64,000 nt of DNA from an uncultured Lutibacter sp. (GTDB lineage Bacteria; Bacteroidota; Bacteroidia; Flavobacteriales; Flavobacteriaceae), in the NCBI RefSeq assembly GCF_947493565.1, contig NZ_CANLRG010000002.1:344860-408859 (forward strand), read 5' to 3'. Both the position numbers and the translations under genes were made by a program. Below the pieces are notes generated by a model that had not been told where the DNA came from, did no database searches, and saw only the letters and a program-made list of their open reading frames with translations. Of this stretch, positions 53,863 to 63,800 are shown piece after piece. Each line of letters starts with the position of its first letter. Positions within the stretch are counted from its first letter, which is position 1.

Positions 53863-55215
53863 TTAAAATCCTAAAATCATTTTTGCAATTAAAAAGTAAA
53901 TTAAAATTCCAAAAATATCATTACTAGTTGTAATAAAAGGTCCTGTTGCCAAAGCGGGGTCAATATTTCTTTTATCTAAAATAATAGGAACAAAAGTGCC
54001 AATTAAAGAAGCGATGATAATCACTGAAATTAACGAAATAGCAACGGTTAAACCAACTTTAAAATCAAATCCTAAAAAATACATTCCAGCCGACATTAAA
54101 AGAATTGCTAACACAAAACCATTAAATAAGCTAAGTAAAACTTCTTTTAAAAGTCTTTTCCATAATGAACCTCTTAAACTGTCATTGGCCAAACCTTGAA
54201 CAATGATTGCAGAAGATTGTACACCAACATTTCCAGCCATAGCAGCAATTAAAGGGGTAAAGAAAAATAATTCTGGAAAATTACCCATTGCGTCGTCAAA
54301 CCCCCCTAAGACAGACACACTAATAAAGCCTCCAAATAATGCTAAAACTAGCCAAGGTAAACGTGCTTTTGTTAATTCCCAAATAGTATCATCGGCTTCA
54401 ACATCTTGAGAGATACCTGCAGCCATTTGGTAATCTTTTTCAGCTTCTTCTTTTATTACATCAACAATATCATCGATGGTAATTCTACCAACTAAACGAC
54501 CAATTTCATCAACAACTGGAATGGCTTCCAAATCATATTTCTGCATAATTCTGGCAACCTCTTCGCCTTTGTCATTTACATTTACAGAATCTACTTTTTT
54601 AATAAAAACATCTTTTATGGCAGTTTTAGTTGAAGTGGTGAGTAAATCTTTTAAAGACAGTCTTCCTTTTAGTTTGTCATGTTCATCAACTACATAAATT
54701 GAATGAACTCTAGTAACTTCTTCAGCTTGTGCTCTCATTTCTTTTACACAAGTTAATACATTCCAGTTTTCATTAACTTTCACTAGTTCTTTTGCCATTA
54801 ACCCACCGGCAGTATTTTCATCGTATTTTAGAAGTTCAACAATTTCTTTGGCATGTTCTAAATCTTCGATATGTGAAATTACTTCTTCCTTTTGATCTTC
54901 TGGAAGTTCGGCAATAATATCGGCTGCATCGTCGGTGTCTAATTCATCAATTTCTTCAGCAATTTCTTTGGATGATAGTCCTTTTAAAACCTTTTCACGA
55001 GTGTCTTCATCTAATTCTGTAATTACATCGGAGGTAATATCACTATCTAATAATTTAATTAAATATATTGCTTCTTCAATATATAATTCTTCAATTATTT
55101 CTGCAACATCGGCATAATGGACTTCTTCTAACAAGGTATGAAGTCCATCGTTGTTATTGTTAGCAATTAATTGTTGAATATCTTCTATATATTGTTGTGT
55201 AATTTCAAATGGCAT
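53863..55215 (-). CDS. mgtE: Magnesium transporter MgtE
   Basis: A 450-residue Mg2+ channel. The N-terminal MgtE domain is about 1-130 ([18 protein letters not shown]), followed by a CBS pair (about 135-260) and five C-terminal membrane helices (about 285-450) with [17 protein letters not shown]. The cytoplasmic part senses Mg2+ and gates the pore. It overlaps the end of rsmA by 11 bp, so it belongs to the rsmA operon. Confidence 0.94.
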   Translation of the reverse strand: MPFEITQQYIEDIQQLIANNNNDGLHTLLEEVHYADVAEIIEELYIEEAIYLIKLLDSDITSDVITELDEDTREKVLKGLSSKEIAEEIDELDTDDAADIIAELPEDQKEEVISHIEDLEHAKEIVELLKYDENTAGGLMAKELVKVNENWNVLTCVKEMRAQAEEVTRVHSIYVVDEHDKLKGRLSLKDLLTTSTKTAIKDVFIKKVDSVNVNDKGEEVARIMQKYDLEAIPVVDEIGRLVGRITIDDIVDVIKEEAEKDYQMAAGISQDVEADDTIWELTKARLPWLVLALFGGFISVSVLGGFDDAMGNFPELFFFTPLIAAMAGNVGVQSSAIIVQGLANDSLRGSLWKRLLKEVLLSLFNGFVLAILLMSAGMYFLGFDFKVGLTVAISLISVIIIASLIGTFVPIILDKRNIDPALATGPFITTSNDIFGILIYFLIAKMILGF

Positions 55216-55981
55216 CTTTTTCTATTTTAGAAGTAAGATTAATGAACTCGTTTACCGATAATTGTTCTGGGCGTTTAGCAAAGATACTATCTTCTCTTAA
55301 ACTATCCGATAAATTCAATGTTTTTAAACTATTGCGAAGTGTTTTTCTTCTTTGTTGAAAAGCAGTTTTTACCACTTTAAAGAAAAGTTTTTCATCAACA
55401 GGCAAGGTAAAGTCTTTTTTTCTAATGAATCTGATAACTCCTGAATCAACTTTTGGAGGAGGATTAAAAACGGTCGGGGGTACTGTGAATAAATATTCAA
55501 CATCATAAAAAGCTTGTGTTAAAACCGATAGTATTCCGTAGGTTTTACTCCCTTCTTTTTCTGCAATACGTTGTGCTACTTCTTTTTGAAACATTCCTGA
55601 AAATTCAGGTATTTGATGTCTGTTTTCAAGCGTTTTAAAAACGATTTGAGTTGAAATATTATATGGAAAATTTCCAATAATTGCTAGCTGTTCATCCCCA
55701 AAAAAATCTTCTAAATTAATTTTTAGAAAGTCTTTGGAGATAATTCTATCAGTTAAATTTAAGTAGTGAGTTTGTAAATATTCAACAGATTCTGTGTCAA
55801 TTTCTACAACATAAGTGGTAAGTGGTTTTTTAAGCAAATATTTAGTTAAAACACCCATTCCAGGTCCAATTTCTAAAATTTTTTGATAACCATTTTCTGT
55901 TAAACTGTTTGCTATTTGTTGTGCAATTAGTTCATCTTTTAAAAAGTGTTGACCTAGGTGTTTTTTTGCTTTTACACTCAT
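55205..55981 (-). CDS. rsmA: 16S rRNA (adenine(1518)-N6/adenine(1519)-N6)-dimethyltransferase RsmA
   Basis: A 258-residue RsmA/KsgA that dimethylates two adjacent adenines at the 3' end of 16S rRNA. Motifs are [18 protein letters not shown] (5-22), the SAM site [24 protein letters not shown] (catalytic N-x-P-Y), and [16 protein letters not shown] residues near the C-terminus. It lies 3 bp after the DUF4286 gene. Confidence 0.95.
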   Translation of the reverse strand: MSVKAKKHLGQHFLKDELIAQQIANSLTENGYQKILEIGPGMGVLTKYLLKKPLTTYVVEIDTESVEYLQTHYLNLTDRIISKDFLKINLEDFFGDEQLAIIGNFPYNISTQIVFKTLENRHQIPEFSGMFQKEVAQRIAEKEGSKTYGILSVLTQAFYDVEYLFTVPPTVFNPPPKVDSGVIRFIRKKDFTLPVDEKLFFKVVKTAFQQRRKTLRNSLKTLNLSDSLREDSIFAKRPEQLSVNEFINLTSKIEKDAI

Positions 55982-55984
55982 ACT

Positions 55985-56317
55985 TTAATTTTTTGAACTC
56001 ATACTAAATTGTTCTGTAATCACTTTTAATTCGGTTCTAAAAGCTACTATTTGATCTTTAAAAAGTTGCATAGCTTCATTTCTTAATTTAGGTGCTTCGT
56101 TTTTATAATATTGTTCTAAAGTTTCTAAGCTATCTGTTGTATATTGAACCGAATAAGTGATTCCTCCCATTTCTTCGGTAATTAAAACCTGACTCATTTT
56201 AGCACTAATAAATTTACCAGTGGCAAGCATGGCAGGGAGGTGTTTTTCTTTCATCCAATGTAGCCATTCGTCATGAATGGATTCAGCTACATTTGTGGTT
56301 ACGTTATAGATGTACAT
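55985..56317 (-). CDS. DUF4286 family protein
   Basis: A 110-residue protein of DUF4286, a Bacteroidota family of unknown function. It starts MYIYNVTTNVAESIHDEWLHWMKEKHLP and has SAKMSQVLI and YSVQYTTDSLETLEQYY, a ferredoxin-like fold pattern. It sits between the TPR gene and rsmA in one tight operon (21 and 3 bp gaps), a typical flavobacterial order. Confidence 0.85.
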   Translation of the reverse strand: MYIYNVTTNVAESIHDEWLHWMKEKHLPAMLATGKFISAKMSQVLITEEMGGITYSVQYTTDSLETLEQYYKNEAPKLRNEAMQLFKDQIVAFRTELKVITEQFSMSSKN

Positions 56318-56338
56318 TTTTTATGAATGATTTTGTTC

Positions 56339-58114
56339 TTAATTAATAGAGTCTCCTCTTAATTTACGATATTTTTTTCTTGCATTTACTAAGTAAATAC
56401 TTGAAGGATATTCAAATATAATTTTTTGATAATATTCTTTTGCTTTTTCAATGTTGTTTAATTTATTTAAATATAATTCTGCTAAAAAATAATGAGCATC
56501 ATCAGCCAAAATATCTTTATTGTTTAATAATATTATTTGCAAATAATTATGTTCAGCTTTTTTTAAATTATTAGTTTTTTCAAATAGTTGTGCTTGTTTA
56601 AACAAAGCTTCATCTTCAATAGGATGCCCTTTAAAGTTTTTTAACACCAAATTAAGGGTGTCTATTGCCTGCTTGTTTTTATTTTGAAAAGAAAGCAAGT
56701 CTGCAATAGCATATTTTTTAAGTGCTATTTTTAAACTGTCTTTTACGGCATTATCAGCAATTAATAAATTTAAATCTAAAGCGTCATTTGCAATTAATTG
56801 TGAGGTTGATTTTTTTAAGACTTTTAATTGTGTTTGTGCCCATTCAAAATCTCCTTTAAAATAGGAAGTTTGTGCAATTTTAAAACGTGCTGTTTGTCCA
56901 ATAGTATGGTTTTTTAAATCGTTTTGAACTTGAGTATAATAAATTAATGCTGTGCTAAATTTATTGTCATAAACTAAGATATCAGCTAATTTTGTTTTTA
57001 AAGTTCCTTTTTGAAATTGATTGATAGGTAATTTGAGAGCATCTTTTAAAACGGTTATGGCTTTTTTAGTTTCTTTTTTTCTAAATGCTAAAAATTCTGC
57101 ATAAGTAGCTTGTATGTTAATGGTATTGCTATTTTTCCCATAATCAGAAAAAAGTTCTTGAAATTGTGTTTCAATTTGATTTGTTGAAACGTTTGTTTTC
57201 ATATTAATTTCTAATAAATACAATTTAGAAATTAGCTCATTTCTCAATTTATCTGAATTTTCTAAAACATAATGAAATGCATTTTTTGAAGCTTCAAAAT
57301 CTTGATAATTAAAAGCAATTTTTCCTAATTCAATAATTGGATTTAAATCTACCAAATTTCTTTTATGTAATGCTTTTTCTTGAATTAATGCTTTATTGTA
57401 TTCTTTTTGTTGAATAAATAACCAGCTTAGCAAATTATTCCAACTGTTTTGAGGATTGTTTTGCAAGCGCTTTATCAATAGTTTTTTTAAGGTAATATTG
57501 TGTTTGTTTTCAGAGTCATCTGTAATAAATTTGCCTATATAATTTTTAACACTTGATAAATAATTATTATTGGTTTCAATTAAATTTAAATAGGTGCTAA
57601 ACATATTTTCAATTTCAGCTTTTTCGCCATAAATTGTAGCTATTTGAAAATTATAATTGGCACTTGGATTTATTTCCATTATTTTTTTATACGCTAATAA
57701 AGCATAATCTAGCAAATGATTGTCTTGAAAAGTTTTTCCAATCATATAGCCTAATTTGGGCTCTTTTTCAATTGAGCTTAATGCTTTTTCGTAATAAATG
57801 GTAGCTTTTTCTTGTAAATGTTGCAACTGAAAATTATAACCTAATTTTATCCATAAATAATCTTGGTTTGGAAAGTTTTTTAATTGAAATTTAATAAGCG
57901 TTTCAACTTCTTCGAAATTTTCTAACTGTTGATGACAATCTATTAAAAAATTAAAATAAGTACTATTGTAAGGATGCTTTTTATATAAATCCTTGTACAT
58001 AACAACTGCTTTTTCGTAATTACCATTTCTAAAATATTGATATGCTAATTGTTGTTCTTGTGCATTTATTTGCAAAGAAAAACCTATTAATAATATGAAA
58101 ATTAGTTTACGCAT
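56339..58114 (-). CDS. Exported tetratricopeptide-repeat protein
   Basis: A 591-residue protein with a signal peptide (residues 1-18) and many TPR repeats, about ten, across the rest (for example YRNGNYEKAVVMYKDLYKK near 27 and KAKEYYQKIIFEYPSSIYL at the end). No enzyme domain is seen. It probably scaffolds a periplasmic or outer-membrane complex. It heads the DUF4286-rsmA-mgtE-recJ group on the minus strand and diverges from the 47-residue gene. Confidence 0.84.
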   Translation of the reverse strand: MRKLIFILLIGFSLQINAQEQQLAYQYFRNGNYEKAVVMYKDLYKKHPYNSTYFNFLIDCHQQLENFEEVETLIKFQLKNFPNQDYLWIKLGYNFQLQHLQEKATIYYEKALSSIEKEPKLGYMIGKTFQDNHLLDYALLAYKKIMEINPSANYNFQIATIYGEKAEIENMFSTYLNLIETNNNYLSSVKNYIGKFITDDSENKHNITLKKLLIKRLQNNPQNSWNNLLSWLFIQQKEYNKALIQEKALHKRNLVDLNPIIELGKIAFNYQDFEASKNAFHYVLENSDKLRNELISKLYLLEINMKTNVSTNQIETQFQELFSDYGKNSNTINIQATYAEFLAFRKKETKKAITVLKDALKLPINQFQKGTLKTKLADILVYDNKFSTALIYYTQVQNDLKNHTIGQTARFKIAQTSYFKGDFEWAQTQLKVLKKSTSQLIANDALDLNLLIADNAVKDSLKIALKKYAIADLLSFQNKNKQAIDTLNLVLKNFKGHPIEDEALFKQAQLFEKTNNLKKAEHNYLQIILLNNKDILADDAHYFLAELYLNKLNNIEKAKEYYQKIIFEYPSSIYLVNARKKYRKLRGDSIN

Positions 58115-58202
58115 TTACAGTATTATGTACTTTCAAAGATAACCAAACAAGTGTTAAAGTTTTTATAAATACCAGTTATTTTGACCTACTTGGTGTAACA
58201 TT

Positions 58203-58219
58203 TTGGCACGAAAATTGTC
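58203..58219 (+). promoter_or_regulatory. Sigma-54-like promoter before the 47-residue gene
   Basis: TTGGCACGAAAATTGTC matches the sigma-54 -24/-12 pattern TTGGCACG-N4-TTGC, with exactly 10 bases between the GG and the second dinucleotide. The only mismatch is GT for GC at -12. It lies 32 bp before the start at 58252. No TAnnTTTG box is near. Confidence 0.6.
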
Positions 58220-58251
58220 TTTAAAGAAAAATAACCATTAAACTTTATATC

Positions 58252-58395
58252 ATGAATGATTTATTACAACACTACGAAATAGCAAAAAAGAATGCTAATA
58301 AGTATATGAGAAAAGGACAATTAAATGCTTATGTTGATGCTTTAATTGAAATGAATCATTACAAAAAATTAATGAAAGCAGTTATTGCTAATTAA
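58252..58395 (+). CDS. 47-residue small protein of unknown function
   Basis: A 47-residue open frame from ATG 58252, starting MNDLLQHYEIAKKNANKYMR and ending MKAVIAN. It is helical by eye and rich in Lys, Asn and Met, with no membrane segment or signal. I do not recognise a named family, but I believe relatives occur near serS in other flavobacteria. Its own sigma-54-like promoter and clean codon use support it as real. The 3' end overlaps the convergent serS gene by 8 bp. Confidence 0.68.
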   Translation: MNDLLQHYEIAKKNANKYMRKGQLNAYVDALIEMNHYKKLMKAVIAN

Positions 58396-59662
58396 TTATT
58401 TCAAACCCACAGTACTTTACTAAAACCTCAGGAATTTTTATACCTTCTGGTGTTTGGCAGTTTTCTAATAAACCAGCCATTACTCGAGGTAAGGCTAAAG
58501 AGCTTCCGTTAAGTGTATGTGCTAACTCTGTTTTACCATCACTGTTTTTAAATCTAAGTTTTAGTCTATTTGCTTGAAAGGTTTCAAAGTTTGAAACGGA
58601 GCTAATTTCTAACCAACGATCTTGTGCTGTTGAAAATACTTCAAAATCATAAGTCAGTGCAGAGGTAAATCCAATATCACCACCACATAAACGTAAAATT
58701 CTATAAGGTAAATTCAATTCACGTAAAATTTCTTTAACGTGGTTTACCATACTATCTAAAGCTTCATATGATTTTGTAGGATGTTCAACTCTAACAATTT
58801 CAACTTTATCAAATTGATGCAATCTATTTAAACCTCTAACATGCGCTCCGTATGAACCAGCTTCACGTCTAAAACAAGGCGTATAAGCAGTTTTTAAAAT
58901 AGGAAACTCATCTTCTTTTAAAATAACATCTCTAAATATATTAGTTACTGGTACTTCAGCTGTTGGAATTAAATATAAATTATCTTGTGCGTCGTGGTAC
59001 ATTTGCCCTTCTTTATCGGGCAGTTGTCCTGTTCCAATTCCAGAAGCCTCATTTACCAAATGAGGAACTTGAACCTCATTGTAGCCTGCTTCTGAATTTT
59101 TGTCTAAAAAATAATTGATTAATGCACGTTGTAATTTTGCACCTTTTCCTTTGTAAACTGGAAATCCGGCACCTGTAATTTTATTTCCTAATTCAAAATC
59201 AATAATATCATATTTTTTGGCTAGCTCCCAATGTGGTAAAGCACCTTGGTATAAAACAGGAACTTTGCCTTCTTCAAAAACGGTTAAATTATCTTCTTCT
59301 GAAGAGCCAGCAGGAACAATTTCATTAGGTATGTTAGGTATTAGATATAGCAACTCCTGTAGTTCGTTTGCTTTATTTTGAAGGTTTTCAGTAAGAATTT
59401 TTGACTGTTCTTTTAGCTGAACTGTTTTTTGTTTTAAAATCTCAGCTTTTTGGCGTTCACCAGATTTAAATAACTGTCCAATATCTTTCGATATTTTATT
59501 CGATTCAGCTAAAATACTATCCAATTGTGTTTGAATGGATCTTCTTTCTTCATCTGCTGTAATAGTTTTTTCAACTAATTCATCAGCATTTTTTAAATTT
59601 CTTTTTGCTAAACCTTTTAAAACAGTTTCCTTATTTTCTCTAATGTACGCTACTTGTAACAT
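58388..59662 (-). CDS. serS: Serine-tRNA ligase
   Basis: A 424-residue seryl-tRNA synthetase. The N-terminal tRNA-binding coiled coil covers about 27-105. The class II core has motif 2 (TPCFRREAGSYG) and motif 3 (LNGSSLALPRVMAGLLENCQ) near the C-terminus, and the serine site around TAEVP. Length and motifs are normal. A TAAATTTG -7 candidate lies on this strand at 59688-59695. Confidence 0.96.
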   Translation of the reverse strand: MLQVAYIRENKETVLKGLAKRNLKNADELVEKTITADEERRSIQTQLDSILAESNKISKDIGQLFKSGERQKAEILKQKTVQLKEQSKILTENLQNKANELQELLYLIPNIPNEIVPAGSSEEDNLTVFEEGKVPVLYQGALPHWELAKKYDIIDFELGNKITGAGFPVYKGKGAKLQRALINYFLDKNSEAGYNEVQVPHLVNEASGIGTGQLPDKEGQMYHDAQDNLYLIPTAEVPVTNIFRDVILKEDEFPILKTAYTPCFRREAGSYGAHVRGLNRLHQFDKVEIVRVEHPTKSYEALDSMVNHVKEILRELNLPYRILRLCGGDIGFTSALTYDFEVFSTAQDRWLEISSVSNFETFQANRLKLRFKNSDGKTELAHTLNGSSLALPRVMAGLLENCQTPEGIKIPEVLVKYCGFEIIN

Positions 59663-59795
59663 AGTTATTGCTCTTTAAATTGAAACGCAAATTTAAGAAA
59701 TTGCTACGAAAGGAAGTGAAATACTTTTGCTTCATTTTAAAGAAATAAGCTCATTTATTTTTGAATTTACTCAAAGAGCTATTAATATGTTGAAT

Positions 59796-60728
59796 TTATA
59801 AATGATTTTGTATAAACTTAATGGAGTTTTCCTTATCCTTTTTTAGTTGATTTTTTAGATCTTCGATAGATTCAAATTTTTGTTCTTCTCTTAAGAATTT
59901 TAATACATCTACTTGAATGGTTTCATTATATAGGTTTTGATTAAAATCAAAAAAATGGATTTCAATGGTTTGGTTTTTTCCACTAACAGTTGGTCTAAAA
60001 CCTATGTTCATCATACCAAAAATCTGTTTGTTTTTAATTTCAGACGTAACAATATAAGCCCCAGTTTTTGGAAGTAGTTTATACATTTCATTGACATGTA
60101 AATTAGCTGTAGGAAACCCTATTTTTTCTCCTAAATTTTTTCCTTTTACAATGTTTCCAGAAATCATAAAAGGATAGCCTAAATTTTGATTGGCTTCAAT
60201 TATTTGACCCCGCTCTATTGCTTTTCTAATTTTTGTTGAACTGATGGCGATATTACTAATATCTTGTCTCGGAATTGCTTTTACATCAAAATTATAGATT
60301 TTTCCGTACTCAACTAATTGCTTAAAATTACCTTCTCTATTATTTCCAAAATGATGGTCGTAACCAATAACCAATTTACCTATGTTTAACTTGTTTACCA
60401 ATACATTTTTAACAAAGTCTAAGGCAGATTGTTTTGCAAATTTTTCATTAAATTCGTGAATAACTAAAATATCTAAACCTAATTTTTCTAAAAGTTGTAT
60501 TCGTTCTTCAATAGTGTTAATTAATTTAATGTTTGTTTCTTTTTGAAGCACCATTCTAGGATGTGGAAAAAATGTTAGTAGCACTGAGGTTGCTCCATTT
60601 TTTTTAGCACTATTAATCAAGTCCTTTATAACCTTTTTGTGACCAATATGGACTCCATCAAAAGTTCCAATGGTAACAAAAGTTTTATTTTTTGATGTAT
60701 AGTTATGTAAATTGGTATAAATTTTCAA
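59796..60728 (-). CDS. ribF: Bifunctional riboflavin kinase/FAD synthetase
   Basis: A 310-residue RibF that phosphorylates riboflavin to FMN and adenylates it to FAD. The N-terminal FAD synthetase half has GTFDGVHIGHKKVI (about 22-35) and ISSTKIRKAIERG. The C-terminal flavokinase half (about 185-305) has GEKIGFPTANLHV and MNIGFRPTV, ending with IEIHFFDF. No FMN riboswitch is seen upstream. It diverges from the protease gene. Confidence 0.94.
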   Translation of the reverse strand: MKIYTNLHNYTSKNKTFVTIGTFDGVHIGHKKVIKDLINSAKKNGATSVLLTFFPHPRMVLQKETNIKLINTIEERIQLLEKLGLDILVIHEFNEKFAKQSALDFVKNVLVNKLNIGKLVIGYDHHFGNNREGNFKQLVEYGKIYNFDVKAIPRQDISNIAISSTKIRKAIERGQIIEANQNLGYPFMISGNIVKGKNLGEKIGFPTANLHVNEMYKLLPKTGAYIVTSEIKNKQIFGMMNIGFRPTVSGKNQTIEIHFFDFNQNLYNETIQVDVLKFLREEQKFESIEDLKNQLKKDKENSIKFIQNHL

Positions 60729-60819
60729 AATTGAAAAACGATATTACTTTAATAAGGGTGTAAAAATACTTTATTTAATTAAATTTTATACAGATAATAA
60801 TTTTATATTGTCATTAAAA

Positions 60820-60849
60820 TTGCATTCATAATATTATAATTTATATTTG
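60820..60849 (+). promoter_or_regulatory. Flavobacterial housekeeping promoter before the protease gene
   Basis: TTG (60820-60822), 19 bases, then TATATTTG (60842-60849): a full match to the TTG/TAnnTTTG consensus at good spacing. The start codon is 38 bp further on at 60888. Confidence 0.65.
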
Positions 60850-60887
60850 TGTTTTTTAGGTAATTTTAAAATTAATAAGCCTTATAT

Positions 60888-63800
60888 ATGAAACAATTTA
60901 GGAATAAATTTTACTTTCTACTTGTTTTTTTGTTTTCATTAGTTATTCAAGTTTCAGCACAAAACGGTAAAAAGCTATGGAAAAAGACAGTTAAACTTGA
61001 AAGAAATGGAGCAGCTAAGGTGAAAAGAAAAACTTTGCCTAAAAAGTTTGAAGTTTTTGAGTTAAATTCTGAAATGCTCAAAACTAAATTGAGGAGTACT
61101 CCAAAACGTAAAGGGGTGTTGAAAAAATCAAATACAATTATAGATTTTCCAAATTCAGACGGAGAATTAGAAAGATATGAGGTGTTTGAAGCTTCAATTA
61201 TGGATGAAAATCTTCAAAAAAAGCACCCAAGCATAAAGTCGTATATCGGAAAAGGAATTGACAATCCAGGTTCAATCATAAGGCTAAGTCTAACTTCATT
61301 AGGGTTTCATGGAATGATTTTAGAAAAAAATGGCAATGCGAATTTTATAGATCCATATACAAAAGAGGATGATTCTTATATTGTTTATTCTAAAAAGAAT
61401 TTACCTTCCATAGAACCTTTTCAATGTAAATTTGATGAAATTAATCCTAAAGCGGAAGTTTCAAATATAAATCTAGTTCCTGAAAACGCTAATGATGGTA
61501 ATTTAAGAACATTTAGATTGGCTGTAGCCACTACTGGTGAGTATTCCCAATTTCATTTAACAAATCAAAATGTAAGTACTGGAGCAACTGATGAAGAAAA
61601 AAAAGCAGTTGTATTATCAGCTATTGTTGTTACAATGACTCGAGTTAATGCTATTTTTGAAAGAGATGTAGCTTTAACTATGAAACTTGTTGATAATAAT
61701 TCATCTATAATTTTTTTAGATGCGGTAACTGATGGTTTTACAAATGATGACGGGGAAGTATTAATAAATGAAAGTCAATCTATTATTGATGCAAATATAG
61801 GTTTTCAAAATTATGATATTGGGCATACATTTAGTACCGGAGGAGGTGGTTTAGCACAGGTGAATTCACCTTGTACAACAAACAAGGCAAGAGGAATTAC
61901 TGGTTCAAACAATCCGATAGGTGATGCTTATGATATAGATTATGTTGCTCATGAAATGGGGCACCAATTTGGAGCTCACCATACCTTCAATGGAGATGCT
62001 GGTAATTGTGCACCACCAAACAGGAATGATGGTACTGCTGTTGAACCAGGTAGTGGGTCAACAATAATGGCTTATGCGGGTATTTGTTCGCCTCAAAATG
62101 TACAACAAAACAGTGATGATTATTTTCATTTAGTGAGTATTAGAGAAATGTGGGCAAATATAAGTGTTGGAAATAGTGCTTGTGCTGAACTAACAGCAAC
62201 AAATAATTCGTCACCAATAATAGAACCCTTATCTAATTATGCAATTCCAGTTTCTACACCTTTTGTATTAGATGTTCAAGCTTCTGATTCTGATGGAGAT
62301 AACTTAACATATACTTGGGAGCAATTAGATACGGAAATTAATGGATATCCTTTAGTTTCAACTTTTACCGGTGGTCCAGTTTTTAGATCAGTTCCTCCAA
62401 CTTCAGAATCTATGAGGTATTTTCCAAATCAGCTAACGGTGAATTCAGGCGATTTAGCTAATTTTTGGGAAGTATTGCCTTCAGTAGGAAGAGCCATGCG
62501 TTTTGGTGTCAATGTTAGAGATAATTCAATTAATGGAGGGCAAACAGTCAGTGATGAAACGGTTTTAACTGTGGTTGAAGGTTCAGGACCATTTAAAGTA
62601 ACATCTCAAATAGAAAGCTCAACTTGGGATGCAGGGACTTCTCAAACAATTACTTGGGATGTAGCAAATACAAATTTAGCTCCAATAAATTGTTCAAATG
62701 TAAATATTTTACTATCTGTTGATGGTGGAATGACTTATCCAACAATTCTTGCTTCCAATGTATCAAACAATGGGCTACATGAAATAATAGTTCCTAACAT
62801 ATCTTCAAATAAGGTAAGGGTCAAGGTTGAAAGTGTAGGAAATGTTTTTTATGCAATCAATAAAGCAAATTTAAGTATACAATCTTCAGAATTTATCATG
62901 AATTTTGAAAATTTTGAAAAAAGTACCTGTGTACCAACAAGTGTTACTTATAATTTTACATACAATACTTATTTAGGTTTTAATGAAACAACAACATTTT
63001 CGGCAACAGGAAATCCAGTGGGAACTATAGTAGAGTTTAATCCTTCTTCTGCTACTGAGAATAATACCAGTGTAGAAATGATTGTATCAAATATTGATGA
63101 AACTCATTTAGGAGTTCATACAATTTCTGTAAAAGGAACATCAACATCTGTAAACAAAACTACAAGCGTAGCTTTAAATGTTTTTTCTTCAAATTTAGCT
63201 GAGCCAACTTTATTATTTCCAACCAACAATAACCAAAGTGTGTTAAAACCATATACTTTAAGTTGGAATGAAAATATAAATGCTGCTTTTTATATTGTTG
63301 AAATTGCAACAGACAATACATTTTCAACAATTTTAGAGTCTTCAATAGTGAGTGAAACAAATTTCTCTCCTCAAAATTTACAAACAAACTCTACTTATTT
63401 TTGGAGAGTTAAGGCTCAAAATGATTGCGGTGAAAGTGTTTTTTCTGAAGTTAATAGCTTCACAACAGAGGATGAAGTATGTAACACACATACATCAACT
63501 GATGTGCCTAAAAGCATCCCAGATAACTCAGTTTTAGGTGTTAATTCAAGTATTACAATTGTTGAAAACAAAGTGATAAGAGATGTGAATGTAAACTTAA
63601 CGATAACACATTCGTATATTGGAGATTTAACATTAACATTAATTAGTCCATCAGGAAAATCAGTGTTGTTATCTTCAAATATAGGAAATGATGGAAGTGG
63701 ATATGTTAACACTACTTTTGATGATGAAGCAGTTTCTGAAATAAGTTTAGAAACACCGCCTTACACAGGTGAATTTATTCCACAAGGTAATTTATCAGAT

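Noticed and set aside
63160..63712. Two minus-strand frames near the window end
   Set aside because: They overlap the well-supported metalloprotease frame (Ig-like/fibronectin region and P domain) and have no domain features.
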